This document shows positions 28,802 to 37,682 of a stretch of DNA of 64,000 nt, in pieces (the stretch's first letter is position 1; each line of letters starts with the position of its first letter). The DNA lies in the NCBI RefSeq assembly GCF_003479605.1, contig NZ_QUHR01000003.1, forward strand, positions 62,001 through 126,000, written 5' to 3'. The position numbers were made by a program, and so were the translations under genes. This DNA is from Roseburia sp. AF12-17LB. GTDB lineage: Bacteria; Bacillota; Clostridia; Lachnospirales; Lachnospiraceae. The notes beneath the pieces were generated by a model. That model was not told the DNA's origin. It saw nothing but the letters and a program-made list of their open reading frames with translations, and did no database searches.

Positions 28802-30055
28802 TTATTTTGCTTCTTCCTGGATATCTTTAAATCCATAAGCACTTACAAATTTTTCAAATGATGCATAATCTGCTGTAAGAAGTCCATCTAACATACCTTT
28901 TGTATATGCAGGGCTGTCTACAGAGCTGTCTACTGCATAGTACTCAGAGAACTCTTCTGGTGAAGTTGCAACCCAGTAACCCTGGCTGAGAGCTAAAGCA
29001 TTTCCATCTTCTGTACGGATCGGGCTTCCAAGTACTGCACGATAAGTTGCAATAAAGATAGGTCCGATACTTGCTGAGAACTTACCTGCAAGGTAATCAA
29101 GCATTCCACCATCCATTGCAGTACCATAGCTTTCTGCATAAGCATCTACGCTGGCAATCTTAACATCTGTGCCTTCAATTGCTGTCCCAAAGAAGTCAGA
29201 ACCATTTCCAACAGCTAAGATAACCTCTAAGTCAGGAGTCTGTGCCATCTGAGCACATTTTCCAAACCATGCATCATCCATGTCATATCCACCTACATAA
29301 CCAACGATATTTACATCACCAATTGCTCCGGTTTCAATCTGTCCATCTGCATAAATCTGTCCAATAATTCCAGCTTCATCTGTAGCACCTTTGTAATTAG
29401 CATCTGCTCCACCTGCATCTACCATAGCTGCAATCATACCTGCTGCACGATAAATATGCATATCTGTATAATATGGAATTGCTCCACCGAAGATAGCAAA
29501 GTTTTTCTTGCCCTGCTCCAGATAGTAATTTGCCATATCATAACCAGTCTGATATTCTACTTCAAGAGATGGCCCGATTGCACCTACATAATGCTCATAT
29601 CCCTTATAAGTCTCATATTCTTCATCGGTTAAAGTTCCTGTTGCAACTGCATAATACACACCTGCCGCTTCACACTGCTCAATCTGTGCTGCACGGTCAA
29701 AGGATGAGAATGAAATAATTGCTTTACAATTATTTGTAATAAAAGTATCAATTGCTGATGTTTCCCCTGCTGCATCCTTTAATTCATCAGAATAAATAAG
29801 CTCAACATTGTACTGTTTCTGAATATACTCTGTATAGTATGTCCGGAATGCCAACGCCTCTGCACTTGTTGCATCTGATACAAGAATACCCATTTTAACG
29901 GTTTCACTCATATCAAGTTCTGGTGTCTCTTCTTTGCTGCCTGACTGTTCTGTACTTACTACTTCAGAACTGTCATTCTTCTTGTCGCTTCCGCATCCGG
30001 TAAAGCATCCTACTACCATGACCGTTGCCAGCAACATTGCTAGAATTTTTTTCAT
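28802..30055 (-). CDS. Sugar ABC transporter substrate-binding lipoprotein
   Basis: 417 residues, signal peptide with lipobox (VVGCFTGC) and a serine/glutamate-rich linker. The mature part has the periplasmic-binding-protein type I fold (VKMGILVSDATSAEALAFRTYYTEYI; CKAIISFSSFDRAAQIEQCEAAG; VILAVGNGSDFFGTAIEG). It would capture the substrate at the cell surface for the two flanking permeases. The sequence is distant from classical RbsB, so the ligand is unknown; a rhamnoside or oligosaccharide is suggested by the hydrolases downstream. Confidence 0.88.
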   Translation of the reverse strand: MKKILAMLLATVMVVGCFTGCGSDKKNDSSEVVSTEQSGSKEETPELDMSETVKMGILVSDATSAEALAFRTYYTEYIQKQYNVELIYSDELKDAAGETSAIDTFITNNCKAIISFSSFDRAAQIEQCEAAGVYYAVATGTLTDEEYETYKGYEHYVGAIGPSLEVEYQTGYDMANYYLEQGKKNFAIFGGAIPYYTDMHIYRAAGMIAAMVDAGGADANYKGATDEAGIIGQIYADGQIETGAIGDVNIVGYVGGYDMDDAWFGKCAQMAQTPDLEVILAVGNGSDFFGTAIEGTDVKIASVDAYAESYGTAMDGGMLDYLAGKFSASIGPIFIATYRAVLGSPIRTEDGNALALSQGYWVATSPEEFSEYYAVDSSVDSPAYTKGMLDGLLTADYASFEKFVSAYGFKDIQEEAK

Positions 30056-30121
30056 GTTTCTTTCCTCCTGTACATTACATGTTTATGTATAAAGTGACTA
30101 TCACTTAATACCATATGGATA

Positions 30122-31081
30122 TTATCTTGGTAACATCTTTCCTCTCTGGTCACTGGTTGCCAGGAATACTACCAATATAAATATTGCTGCTTTTACCATC
30201 TGTCCAATTCCGGAATTCAGATTAAACATCACCATAATCTGACTGAGCAATGTCATGGAAAAAGCTCCGATTACTGCTGCATAAATTTTACTTCTTGCGC
30301 CACCTGATACCGGCATACCACCAAATACAATCGCTATGATGACATCCATTCCTACACTGGATGCAGTATTTCTCGTTAAAGTCGGAGCATAGACAATGGA
30401 AAGACATGCGCCAAGTCCAACTCCTATTCCAGACATGATAAATGCTATAATCGACATTTTCTTTACAGAAATACCGCTTAATTTTGCACAAATTGGATTT
30501 CCGCCCTGGAATTTCTGCATTCTTCCTACTTTAGTAAAAGAGAATACCAGTAAACATACTAAGAAAAATGCAGCTAATACGAATATTTTAAACTGTGTTG
30601 TATTCAGCTTACTGACCGCCATCATTGGCACTCTTATTTCAGAACCTGTTCCATTCATCTTAATCAGAACCAGTACCAGTGCATTCAATACACTTAGCAT
30701 TGCAATCGTTGTTACGAAAACAGGGAGGTTAAAAATAGATGCCAGTACTGAGTTAAATAGTCCTATAAAGACCGCCACTCCAAGGCAAGCTGCAAACATT
30801 ATTACCAGGCTCTCTGTTTTGTTATAAACAATCCCTCCTACCAGTGCGCTTACTGCTACAGATGCTCCAAGACTGATATCAAAGGAACCAAGGGTATAAA
30901 TAAAGATTGCACCTGTTGCTACTACTGCAACCACAACTGACTGGTTGATAATACTTTTCATTCCATATGCAACATTTATATTTTTAGATGTTCCAATGAT
31001 AAAGAAAGCAACCAGCAATGCCACAAGACCAAATAAAGGGGCAAGGAGCATAACATTTTTTCTTAAATTCTTTGTTTTCAT
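30122..31081 (-). CDS. Ribose-type sugar ABC transporter permease (first)
   Basis: 319 residues, multi-spanning, BPD_transp_2 family; FIYTLGSFDISLGASVAVSALVGGI near the start and AIVFGGMPVSGGARSKIYAAVIGAF near the end are the usual family segments. It begins 12 bp after the ATPase stop codon. Partner of the permease at 27716-28723. Confidence 0.9.
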   Translation of the reverse strand: MKTKNLRKNVMLLAPLFGLVALLVAFFIIGTSKNINVAYGMKSIINQSVVVAVVATGAIFIYTLGSFDISLGASVAVSALVGGIVYNKTESLVIMFAACLGVAVFIGLFNSVLASIFNLPVFVTTIAMLSVLNALVLVLIKMNGTGSEIRVPMMAVSKLNTTQFKIFVLAAFFLVCLLVFSFTKVGRMQKFQGGNPICAKLSGISVKKMSIIAFIMSGIGVGLGACLSIVYAPTLTRNTASSVGMDVIIAIVFGGMPVSGGARSKIYAAVIGAFSMTLLSQIMVMFNLNSGIGQMVKAAIFILVVFLATSDQRGKMLPR

Positions 31082-31093
31082 TTCATCCGCCTC

Positions 31094-32611
31094 CTATATC
31101 ATGTACTGAATCGCATCTGCTTCTGAAAGCGATTCACTTCTTGGAAATTCATGCATAATCTTTCCATCCTTCATAATCATCAGACGGTCTGACATACCGA
31201 TCAGTTCTGTTAATTCCTCTGAAATGATAACAATTGATTTTCCTTCTTTTTTCATCTGGTACATCAATTGATACATCGCCTGCTTCACACCAATATCAAC
31301 GCCTCGCGTCGGGCAGTCCAGAATCAATACATCACTGCCTCGTCCAATCCATTTTCCAAATACAACCTTCTGTTTATTTCCACCGGATAATGCCGAAACA
31401 TACTGATTTATTCCTGCACATTTAATGCTTAATGTTTCCACCTGTTTCTGAACATATTTCTTTTCATTCCACGGGAAAATCAGGAATCCACCAGTTGTAA
31501 ACTGATCCAGTCCGCCAACAGCAATATTATCTTTGATGCTGGCATTCAGGCATAGCGACTCAGTGTCTCTGTCTTTTGCCACATATCCAACCATATGCTT
31601 CATTGCATCGGCTTCGTTTTTCAATTTCTTTCCTTTGATTCTTATTTCACCAGACTCCGGTTTTTTATTTCCAAACATGACTTTGCCAAGTGTATGCATT
31701 CCACAGTGCGAAAGTCCGCCGATTCCAAGAATCTCTCCTTTATGCAATTGCAGATTAAAATCAATCAGTTTGCCAGTCAGATTTACATCTTTCATTTCTA
31801 AGACAACTTCATCTTCGCAGCTTCCATCATAATCACTTCGATAATAGTCGCCTTCCAGCTGCCTTCCAATCATACTTGATTTTATTTTGTCTTCATCAAA
31901 TTCGCTCTTATCAAAAGTAACTATAATATTTCCATCACGAAGAACCGTCAATGCATCGCATTTTTCCATAATCTCTTCCAAATCATGGGAGATGAAAACC
32001 ACCGCTTTGTTTTCTTTTTTCATCTGTTCCATAATATTGTAGATAATCTCTCTTCCCTTCTGTGACAATGCAGTTGTAGTCTCATCTACTACCAGCACTT
32101 CCGGATGCTTATTCATAATTCTTGCTATCTCAATCAGCTTACGTTCCTGCAAATCAAGGTTTGCTGTCATCTGTTCTGCTCGAATATGGCTGGCACCGAT
32201 TGCATCTAAGGCTTCCTGTGCTTTCTGATTTAACAGCTTCCTTTTAACCGGTCCCCATTTATGCTTTTCGCCAAAACTCTTAAAGAACTTTGTCTCGCCA
32301 AGGAATATATTCTCTGCTACTGTAATTCCCGGCACTGTTCCAGTTTCCTGGACAATCATTCCAATTCCATGTTCCAACGAATACAGCATTGATCCCGGCT
32401 TCCATTCTTTGTCATGATATGTCATCGTACCGCTGTCTGCGTTCTGCATTCCTGCAATAATAGATGTAACTGTTGATTTACCAGAACCATTCTCTCCAAT
32501 AAGTCCGAGAACTCTGCCTGAACAAACCTCTATTGAAACATCCTTTAATGCAACGGTAGAGCCAAATCTTTTATTCATATGTTCTACTTTTACTAAGATT
32601 TCCTGCTTCAT
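31094..32611 (-). CDS. Sugar ABC transporter ATPase with two nucleotide-binding domains (RbsA/MglA type)
   Basis: 505 residues. First domain: Walker A GENGSGKST, signature region NLDLQERKLIEIARIM, Walker B VLVVDETTTAL. Second domain: degenerate P-loop GLSHCGMHT, signature LSGGNKQKVVFGKWI, Walker B VLILDCPTRGVDIG. The degenerate second P-loop is usual in this family. First gene of the importer set and the target of the promoter at 32676-32703. Confidence 0.94.
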   Translation of the reverse strand: MKQEILVKVEHMNKRFGSTVALKDVSIEVCSGRVLGLIGENGSGKSTVTSIIAGMQNADSGTMTYHDKEWKPGSMLYSLEHGIGMIVQETGTVPGITVAENIFLGETKFFKSFGEKHKWGPVKRKLLNQKAQEALDAIGASHIRAEQMTANLDLQERKLIEIARIMNKHPEVLVVDETTTALSQKGREIIYNIMEQMKKENKAVVFISHDLEEIMEKCDALTVLRDGNIIVTFDKSEFDEDKIKSSMIGRQLEGDYYRSDYDGSCEDEVVLEMKDVNLTGKLIDFNLQLHKGEILGIGGLSHCGMHTLGKVMFGNKKPESGEIRIKGKKLKNEADAMKHMVGYVAKDRDTESLCLNASIKDNIAVGGLDQFTTGGFLIFPWNEKKYVQKQVETLSIKCAGINQYVSALSGGNKQKVVFGKWIGRGSDVLILDCPTRGVDIGVKQAMYQLMYQMKKEGKSIVIISEELTELIGMSDRLMIMKDGKIMHEFPRSESLSEADAIQYMI

Positions 32612-32675
32612 CCATATGCCCCTTCTCTGTAATCATTGTTTTTGTGAAAATCACTTTTCTTTTGTTGTTAAATCT

Positions 32676-32703
32676 ATTATAATCTATTCAAGTGGTTTTC
32701 CAA
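32676..32703 (-). promoter_or_regulatory. Candidate promoter of the sugar importer operon
   Basis: On the minus strand TTGGAA and TATAAT are 16 bp apart, 65 bp before the ATPase start. Next to the -35 lies TTGTTACAAACAA, an imperfect dyad that could be a regulator site shared with the divergent AraC gene. Confidence 0.5.
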
Positions 32704-32804
32704 TTGTTTGTAACAACCAATTCTATTTACTTTTTTTGATAGATATATCATTTTCTTTATGTTGTTATTGACTATTTTTGATATTTGAATTGGAGGATTC
32801 CATT

Positions 32805-33854
32805 ATGGATCATGAAGCGTTAAGAACAGTAATATATAAATTGAATGAAGATGAGCAGTTTTACAAAAAATATTATTATGCCAAACAGCAGGAGTATTCC
32901 CTGCAGGAATTCTTAAGTACTATCAATATAGATGATGTACTGCGCCGGCATCTGCTGGTTCCGGAAATCAAAGAAACCATTCCTCCACGCTTTGAAGATA
33001 ATTTCTTTTTTGATGCAGGAAACCACGTTTCTATTACTGTAACCAGACATAACCGTTACTCTCCGGCACTTACTCACGACCACACTTTCTTTGAACTCTT
33101 ATATGTCTATGACGGAAGCTGTTCCCAGAAAATCAGTGACAGTCAGCTCACACTGCGCACCGGAGACCTTTGTATTATTCCACCCGGCATCAAACATTCC
33201 GTCAGTGTCTTCGATGACAACAGCGTTATCTTAAATATTTTGATTCGAAAAAGCACTTTACATAATATCTTTTTCAATTTTTTAAATTCACCAAACATCC
33301 TGTCCGCTTTCTTTTTAAATAATATCTATTCCGAAAACGGCAACGATTATATTGTATTTCACACCGGCAATGATAATGAAATACGTTCTGGCTTTCTCTG
33401 GATGTACTGGGAATCTCTGAACCGCTCCCTTTACTGGGATCAGATGATTTCCTACACACTGATGATAACTTTTGGTCTTTTAATCCGGAATTATGAAAAA
33501 AGTTCCGAGCTTCCTACTTTCAACCGTAAATCTGATGTGCAGCGTTTTGCCCTGCTTCAATTCATCCAGGAAAATTATGCAACGGTTACATTAGAGCAGG
33601 TTGCCGAAAAATTTCACTATACACCTGAACATGTTTCAAGACTTTTTAAAAGCACTACCGGGAAAACCTTTACCCAGCTGTTACAGCAAGTCCGGATTGA
33701 AAAAGCCCAGGTACTTCTTTCTGATACTAATCTTACGGTTGCAGATATTGCTTCCCAGGTGGGTTATGATACAACGGAACATTTTATAAGATTATTTAAG
33801 AAAAATCTGAAAATCACACCAACCGAATATAGAAAAAAAGGGATTATCATCTAA
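32805..33854 (+). CDS. AraC-family regulator divergent from the sugar importer
   Basis: 349 residues from the ATG at 32805, which has GGAGG eight bases upstream; the frame is open from 32778 but without a ribosome site. Cupin-type sensor domain (HDHTFFELLYVYDGSCSQKI; LRTGDLCIIPPGIKHSV) and C-terminal double helix-turn-helix (VTLEQVAEKFHYTPEHVSRLFKSTTGKTFTQLL ... DIASQVGYDTTEHFIRLFKKNLKITPTEYRKK). Divergent placement makes it the likely activator of the importer and following hydrolase genes. Its stop codon is inside a terminator hairpin. Confidence 0.9.
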   Translation: MDHEALRTVIYKLNEDEQFYKKYYYAKQQEYSLQEFLSTINIDDVLRRHLLVPEIKETIPPRFEDNFFFDAGNHVSITVTRHNRYSPALTHDHTFFELLYVYDGSCSQKISDSQLTLRTGDLCIIPPGIKHSVSVFDDNSVILNILIRKSTLHNIFFNFLNSPNILSAFFLNNIYSENGNDYIVFHTGNDNEIRSGFLWMYWESLNRSLYWDQMISYTLMITFGLLIRNYEKSSELPTFNRKSDVQRFALLQFIQENYATVTLEQVAEKFHYTPEHVSRLFKSTTGKTFTQLLQQVRIEKAQVLLSDTNLTVADIASQVGYDTTEHFIRLFKKNLKITPTEYRKKGIII

Positions 33855-33862
33855 TCCCTTTT
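33836..33862 (+). terminator. Terminator overlapping the AraC stop codon
   Basis: AAAAGGGATTA and TAATCCCTTTT form a perfect 11-bp stem with a five-base loop; the TAA stop codon is the first part of the right arm. Confidence 0.7.
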
Positions 33863-33921
33863 CCTTGCCATACAACTTTTTTCATGCTATTTTTAATAAA
33901 GAATCGAAAGCAGGTGCAATT

Positions 33922-34206
33922 ATGATACAACGTAAAGATTTATTTTCCATCCCTTTTTATAACAAAACACAGTATACCGGCAGCAATCTTGGCATGCGCT
34001 ACCGCATAGAGAAGCATGTAGAAGATGACTCCACCACTCTGCTTGCCACCTGGTGGCCGGGTCCTTATTGCTTTACCGCCACGCCGGATGAGCAAAAAAA
34101 GACCAACACCTTCGAATATTCCGACGAAGGCATTGGTCAGGCTTGCGACTGGCTCAATCAGGTCTATACAGAAAATGCAGACCTCTTTAAAACCGTTCCT
34201 ATTTAA
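33922..34206 (+). CDS. Small conserved hypothetical protein, 94 aa
   Basis: From the ATG at 33922 (preceded by CAGGTG) the product is a soluble acidic protein rich in aromatic residues (LATWWPGPYCFTATPDEQKK; QACDWLNQVYTENADLF). No family signature is recognised. The longer open frame from 33865 has no ribosome site and begins right after the terminator. Function unknown; real gene judged from composition and start signal. Confidence 0.6.
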   Translation: MIQRKDLFSIPFYNKTQYTGSNLGMRYRIEKHVEDDSTTLLATWWPGPYCFTATPDEQKKTNTFEYSDEGIGQACDWLNQVYTENADLFKTVPI

Positions 34207-34209
34207 AAT

Positions 34210-34392
34210 TTACATCTGATGACGCACAATCTTGTACTCATCATATAACTGATAATACGGGCAGGAATTGGTGTTGCCGGTAAGAAATCTTACCATATCA
34301 TCTTCATCCAGATCCATATCACAGACATAATATTCGTAATCTTCATCATAAACAAAATTTACACAGGTATCACAATTTCCCTGCTCTGCCAT
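34210..34392 (-). CDS. Small cysteine-containing protein, DUF6472-like, 60 aa
   Basis: MAEQGNCDTCVNFVYDEDYE opens a short acidic protein with four cysteines (CDTC, VCDMD, SCPYY) and the ending DEYKIVRHQM, a pattern I associate with the DUF6472 small proteins of Clostridia. The cysteines suggest a zinc site. GGAGAGGTG lies just before the ATG at 34392; an in-frame ATG at 34428 would overlap the upstream gene. It follows the DUF6106-like gene by 13 bp. No function known. Confidence 0.72.
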   Translation of the reverse strand: MAEQGNCDTCVNFVYDEDYEYYVCDMDLDEDDMVRFLTGNTNSCPYYQLYDEYKIVRHQM

Positions 34393-34405
34393 AAAATCAC
34401 CTCTC

Positions 34406-34909
34406 CTATCTGATGACTTTCTTTGCATTCCGGTTGCAGATCATATCCAGCATATTTTCATCCGGCTCAAAGATAATATCTCCAAGTCCGCTACCGTTCT
34501 TATAAATCACTTCATAGGTCTTCGCTCCCGACTGCTTGGAAGAACAATCCTTTACGCTCACCTGATTGTTATTATGATAATTATACAATTCATGTGCAGT
34601 TGACGGTGCAATCAGCACAACCTCTTCCATCTCAATCTTTGCAACATTTTTTCTCTTTCTCTTTGCCTTGATGCGTGCAAAGCTAAGTCTTCCTTCAATA
34701 TAGGTATATTCCCATTCAATCTGTGATGCAATTTTAAGAAGATACCAGAAAACTGCAAAGATAATTGCAGGAACCAGTAAAATTCCTGGATACACAATAA
34801 TGGAAACCAGTACACAGAAAATCGCCAATGCGATACAAAGATACCTTAAGATTACATTTACAACAGACACCTTCTTATCTACTAAAACTGTGTTTTCAAA
34901 AATACTCAT
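34406..34909 (-). CDS. DUF6106-like membrane protein, 167 aa
   Basis: Two adjacent membrane helices at about residues 20-62 (VILRYLCIALAIFCVLVSIIV, LLVPAIIFAVFWYLLKIA) are followed by a soluble domain with a basic patch (RIKAKRKRKNVAKIEM) and a beta-rich C-terminus (TYEVIYKNGSGLGDIIFEPDENMLDMI). Resembles the DUF6106 family common in Lachnospiraceae; role unknown. GAGAGG precedes the ATG. Confidence 0.72.
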   Translation of the reverse strand: MSIFENTVLVDKKVSVVNVILRYLCIALAIFCVLVSIIVYPGILLVPAIIFAVFWYLLKIASQIEWEYTYIEGRLSFARIKAKRKRKNVAKIEMEEVVLIAPSTAHELYNYHNNNQVSVKDCSSKQSGAKTYEVIYKNGSGLGDIIFEPDENMLDMICNRNAKKVIR

Positions 34910-35080
34910 ACTTCAAACCTCTCAATTTTTCTTTTTGCAGCTGCTTCTCATGCAGATTCTTTTTCATTATATCTCTTTTTCTGCGATTAATCCAGTAGAT
35001 TATATTTATTTAATAATTATGTTTTTTCCGTGTTTTTCAGTAGATTTTTTCGAATTATTTCGTTACAATAGAGGCAAACA

Positions 35081-35597
35081 GTCCGGGTGGAGGAAAGAAC
35101 TATAAGCCGAAAACATATTTCAATGTTATTTCAAGCTTCGGCTCCTTTTTATGGAGACAGAATGCGCAGCAGTTCTTAGCTGCCTTTGTTTTCTGATTGC
35201 AGGCTGTCTTTCCGTTGCTTTCACCGGATAGCGGTACTGTCCGTTGCATGCGGATGCGACAGAAAGCCTGCAAAGGGCACCAAGAATTTCAAAAAGGCTA
35301 ATCGTTCATCTGGCAACCGGTGCAAATTCACATCCATGTTCAGATTGCACCTTGCTGGCACGTCCTGTGCCAGCATTGCCGGTTGCTAGATGAAATTCCA
35401 AGTGCCCCTATCAGCCTTTCTCATGCATCCGCATTGCAGCGAACCGTGCCGCTATGCTGTGAAACATTGGAAAGACCGGCTGAATAGCAAAAGAAAACAA
35501 AGCAGCTTAGTTCTGCAGCATTCTGTATCAAAAATAGCAGAAGCCTGAAATGACATTTACAATTGTTTTCCTGTTTTTTTCTTTCCTCCACCCGGAC
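35081..35597 (+). repeat. Structured palindromic element, copy B
   Basis: Outer arms of 19 bp match perfectly in inverse (35081-35099 with 35579-35597). Between them nested arms pair imperfectly (for example CAGAATGC near 35158 with GCATTCTG near 35519, and GGCTGTCTTTCC near 35203 with GGAAAGACCGGC near 35469), leading to the core 35312-35386: GGCAACCGG/CCGGTTGC enclosing the hairpins GTGCAA/TTGCAC and GCTGGCAC/GTGCCAGC. Same sense as the debranching enzyme gene, whose ATG is 25 bp beyond the right arm. Confidence 0.8.
35105..35150 (+). terminator. Terminator-like hairpin at the start of element B
   Basis: AGCCGAA (35105-35111) pairs with TTCGGCT (35137-35143), with an inner AACAT/ATGTT, followed by CCTTTTT. 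Part of its right arm (ATTTCAAGCTTC) can instead pair with GAAGCCTGAAAT near 35540, so termination and the full palindrome compete. Confidence 0.45.
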
Positions 35598-35622
35598 AGA
35601 TTACACGATAAAGGAGATTTCT

Positions 35623-37623
35623 ATGAAAGCATATCATTTAAATAAAGATGCCCTCACCCCAATGTCGGTGGGTGTACAGAAGGAATGGGTTCTGACCAAC
35701 GGAATCGGCGGCTATGCCGGCAGTTCTGTAACCGGTGCCCATGCAAGAAAGCACCATGGCTATCTGATTGCCAGCCTGCACCCACCAGTAGAACGTTTCG
35801 TCATTCTCTCCAAAATCAACGAGTGTCTGATTCGTTCTTCCGAGAAAATAGATTTTACCGTAGAACAATATCTTGCCGGTGATGGCAGCACTGCTTACCG
35901 TGAAGGTATTGAATACCTTAATTCCTTTACTTATGACGGGCTGGTACATTTTACCACCAAAGCTCCGGAATTTACCATGACAAAGACTCTCGCCTTTGAA
36001 CACGGCAAGAATACTATTGCAGTTTCCTATGATATCCAGAATGATGGAGATGCTGCTACACTGGTGCTGACTCCGCTCTTTAATTACCGGGTACACCATG
36101 ATGCTTCTACCGTAGACACTTTAAAATTCGATACTACTTATGAGCAGCCGGAAATCAGACTGGTTCCGCAGCAGAATAAAGATGTCACCATCCGTCTTTT
36201 TACCGATGACGGAACCGTTGTTCCATGTGAAGAAAAATATACCACCGGAATGCAGTTACAAAAAGAACTGGATGTAGAATCCGATGCTTTAGATGATAAC
36301 TACACGCCATACCAGATTGAATTTCCGCTGGACGCCGGATGCCGCAAGAAAATATCTATCGTCTGCACCATTGAAGATGCTTATGAAAAGGATGCTTTTG
36401 CCACTGCTGCCGCAGAAATGGCACGTTTTAATGCGTTAGAGAAAAAAGCTGGCTACCATGATGAACTGGCAGAGACTCTGACCATTGCCGCTGACCATTT
36501 TCTTGCATACCGGCAGTCTACCGGACTGATGACTGTTCTTGCCGGACTTCCTTGGTTTACCGACTGGGGCCGGGATACCATGATTGCCCTCACCGGCTTA
36601 ACTCTGTCTACCGGGCGCTATCAGGATGCCAGAGACATCCTGACCACATTTGCCCGCTATGTCCACCATGGCATGGTACCAAATATGTTCCCGGATGAAG
36701 GAAGCGCCCCATTGTATAACACTGCGGATGCTTCCATGTGGTATTTCTATGCAGTTGGAAAATATCTCGATTATACCGGCACTCCGGAAGATTATGCTTT
36801 TGTGCAGGAAACCATTTATCCGAAATTAAAAGAAATTATTGCAGCTTATGAGCACGGAACAGATTTCTCCATCTATATGGAAGAAGATGGACTTATCCAT
36901 GCCGGAAGCGGTCTCGACCAGGTAACCTGGATGGATGTCCGTGTGGGCGACTGGGTTGCTACACCACGGCACGGCAAGCCGGTAGAAATCAATGCGCTCT
37001 GGTATCACGCACTCTGCCTGATGGAAGAATGGGCAACGCGTTTTGGGGAAGACGGTTCCCACTATGCTGCTCTTGCAGCTCATGCAAAGGAATCTTTCGC
37101 AAAAGAATTCTGGAACGAAAAAGATGGATGTCTCTATGATGTGGTAGACGGGCTGGAAGGTGATGCAACCCTTCGTCCAAATCAGATTTATGCTGTTTCC
37201 CTGCCGCACCGGATGTTAGATGCTGACAAGGAAAAGAAGATTGTAGATAAGGTTTACGAGAAACTATATGCCAAAACCGGTCTTCGTTCCTTAAGCCCGG
37301 ATGATAAGGAATACCATCCGACCTATGAAGGCTGTCTTGATAAACGTGACCACGCTTATCATCAGGGTACTTCCTGGGGTTTCCTCTTAGGCGGTTTCCT
37401 GACTGCTTATGTGCATGTCTATGGAACTTCCAAAGAAGTCATCAAACAGGCCGATGCCATGTTAGACGCCACCAGAGAGCAGTTCTACCACGGCTGTATC
37501 GGTTCTATTGCAGAAATCTTTGACGGTGATGAACCGCACACCTCCCGCGGCTGCTATGCCCAGGCATGGAGTGTCGGAGAAATTCTCCGGGCTTATACCG
37601 AGGATATTCTTCCATATAAATAA
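35623..37623 (+). CDS. Glycogen debranching enzyme (amylo-alpha-1,6-glucosidase, archaeal-type GDE)
   Basis: 666 residues from the ATG at 35623, which follows AAAGGAGATTTCT. An in-frame TTG at 35563 lies inside element B and is not a credible start. N-terminal GDE_N domain with TNGIGGYAGSSVTGAHARKHHGYLIA; C-terminal (alpha/alpha)6 domain with LPWFTDWGRDTMIALTGLTL, the DWGRD motif, DGLIHAGSGLDQVTWMDVRVG and HQGTSWGFLLGGFL. It trims alpha-1,6 branches of glycogen or imported limit dextrins in the cytosol, complementing the maltodextrin genes at 42-54 kb. Confidence 0.93.
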   Translation: MKAYHLNKDALTPMSVGVQKEWVLTNGIGGYAGSSVTGAHARKHHGYLIASLHPPVERFVILSKINECLIRSSEKIDFTVEQYLAGDGSTAYREGIEYLNSFTYDGLVHFTTKAPEFTMTKTLAFEHGKNTIAVSYDIQNDGDAATLVLTPLFNYRVHHDASTVDTLKFDTTYEQPEIRLVPQQNKDVTIRLFTDDGTVVPCEEKYTTGMQLQKELDVESDALDDNYTPYQIEFPLDAGCRKKISIVCTIEDAYEKDAFATAAAEMARFNALEKKAGYHDELAETLTIAADHFLAYRQSTGLMTVLAGLPWFTDWGRDTMIALTGLTLSTGRYQDARDILTTFARYVHHGMVPNMFPDEGSAPLYNTADASMWYFYAVGKYLDYTGTPEDYAFVQETIYPKLKEIIAAYEHGTDFSIYMEEDGLIHAGSGLDQVTWMDVRVGDWVATPRHGKPVEINALWYHALCLMEEWATRFGEDGSHYAALAAHAKESFAKEFWNEKDGCLYDVVDGLEGDATLRPNQIYAVSLPHRMLDADKEKKIVDKVYEKLYAKTGLRSLSPDDKEYHPTYEGCLDKRDHAYHQGTSWGFLLGGFLTAYVHVYGTSKEVIKQADAMLDATREQFYHGCIGSIAEIFDGDEPHTSRGCYAQAWSVGEILRAYTEDILPYK

Positions 37624-37650
37624 ACTATGGGAAATAAACTACGGGAATGA

Positions 37651-37681
37651 AGAGGGGCTTGATTTATCAAGCCTCTTTTTT
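37651..37681 (+). terminator. Terminator of the debranching enzyme gene
   Basis: AGAGGGGCTTGA and TCAAGCCTCT form a stem with one bulged G, followed by TTTTTT, 27 bp after the stop codon. Confidence 0.8.
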
Positions 37682-37682
37682 C

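Larger units (their letters stand above)
34910..35622. other. 713-bp intergenic region filled by palindromic element copy B
   Basis: No gene is visible. The first 170 bp are AT-rich and hold the promoters of both neighbours; a possible TACAAT -10 at 35064-35069 precedes the element. The rest is the element at 35081-35597 and 25 bp of leader with AAAGGAG for the debranching enzyme. Confidence 0.7.

Noticed and set aside
35312..35386. Known riboswitch
   Set aside because: Neither core nor loops match any riboswitch consensus I can recall, and one copy is antisense to both neighbouring genes.
35081..35597. Insertion sequence with terminal inverted repeats
   Set aside because: There is no transposase frame and no clear target duplication; the inner arms pair along the whole length, unlike a simple IS.
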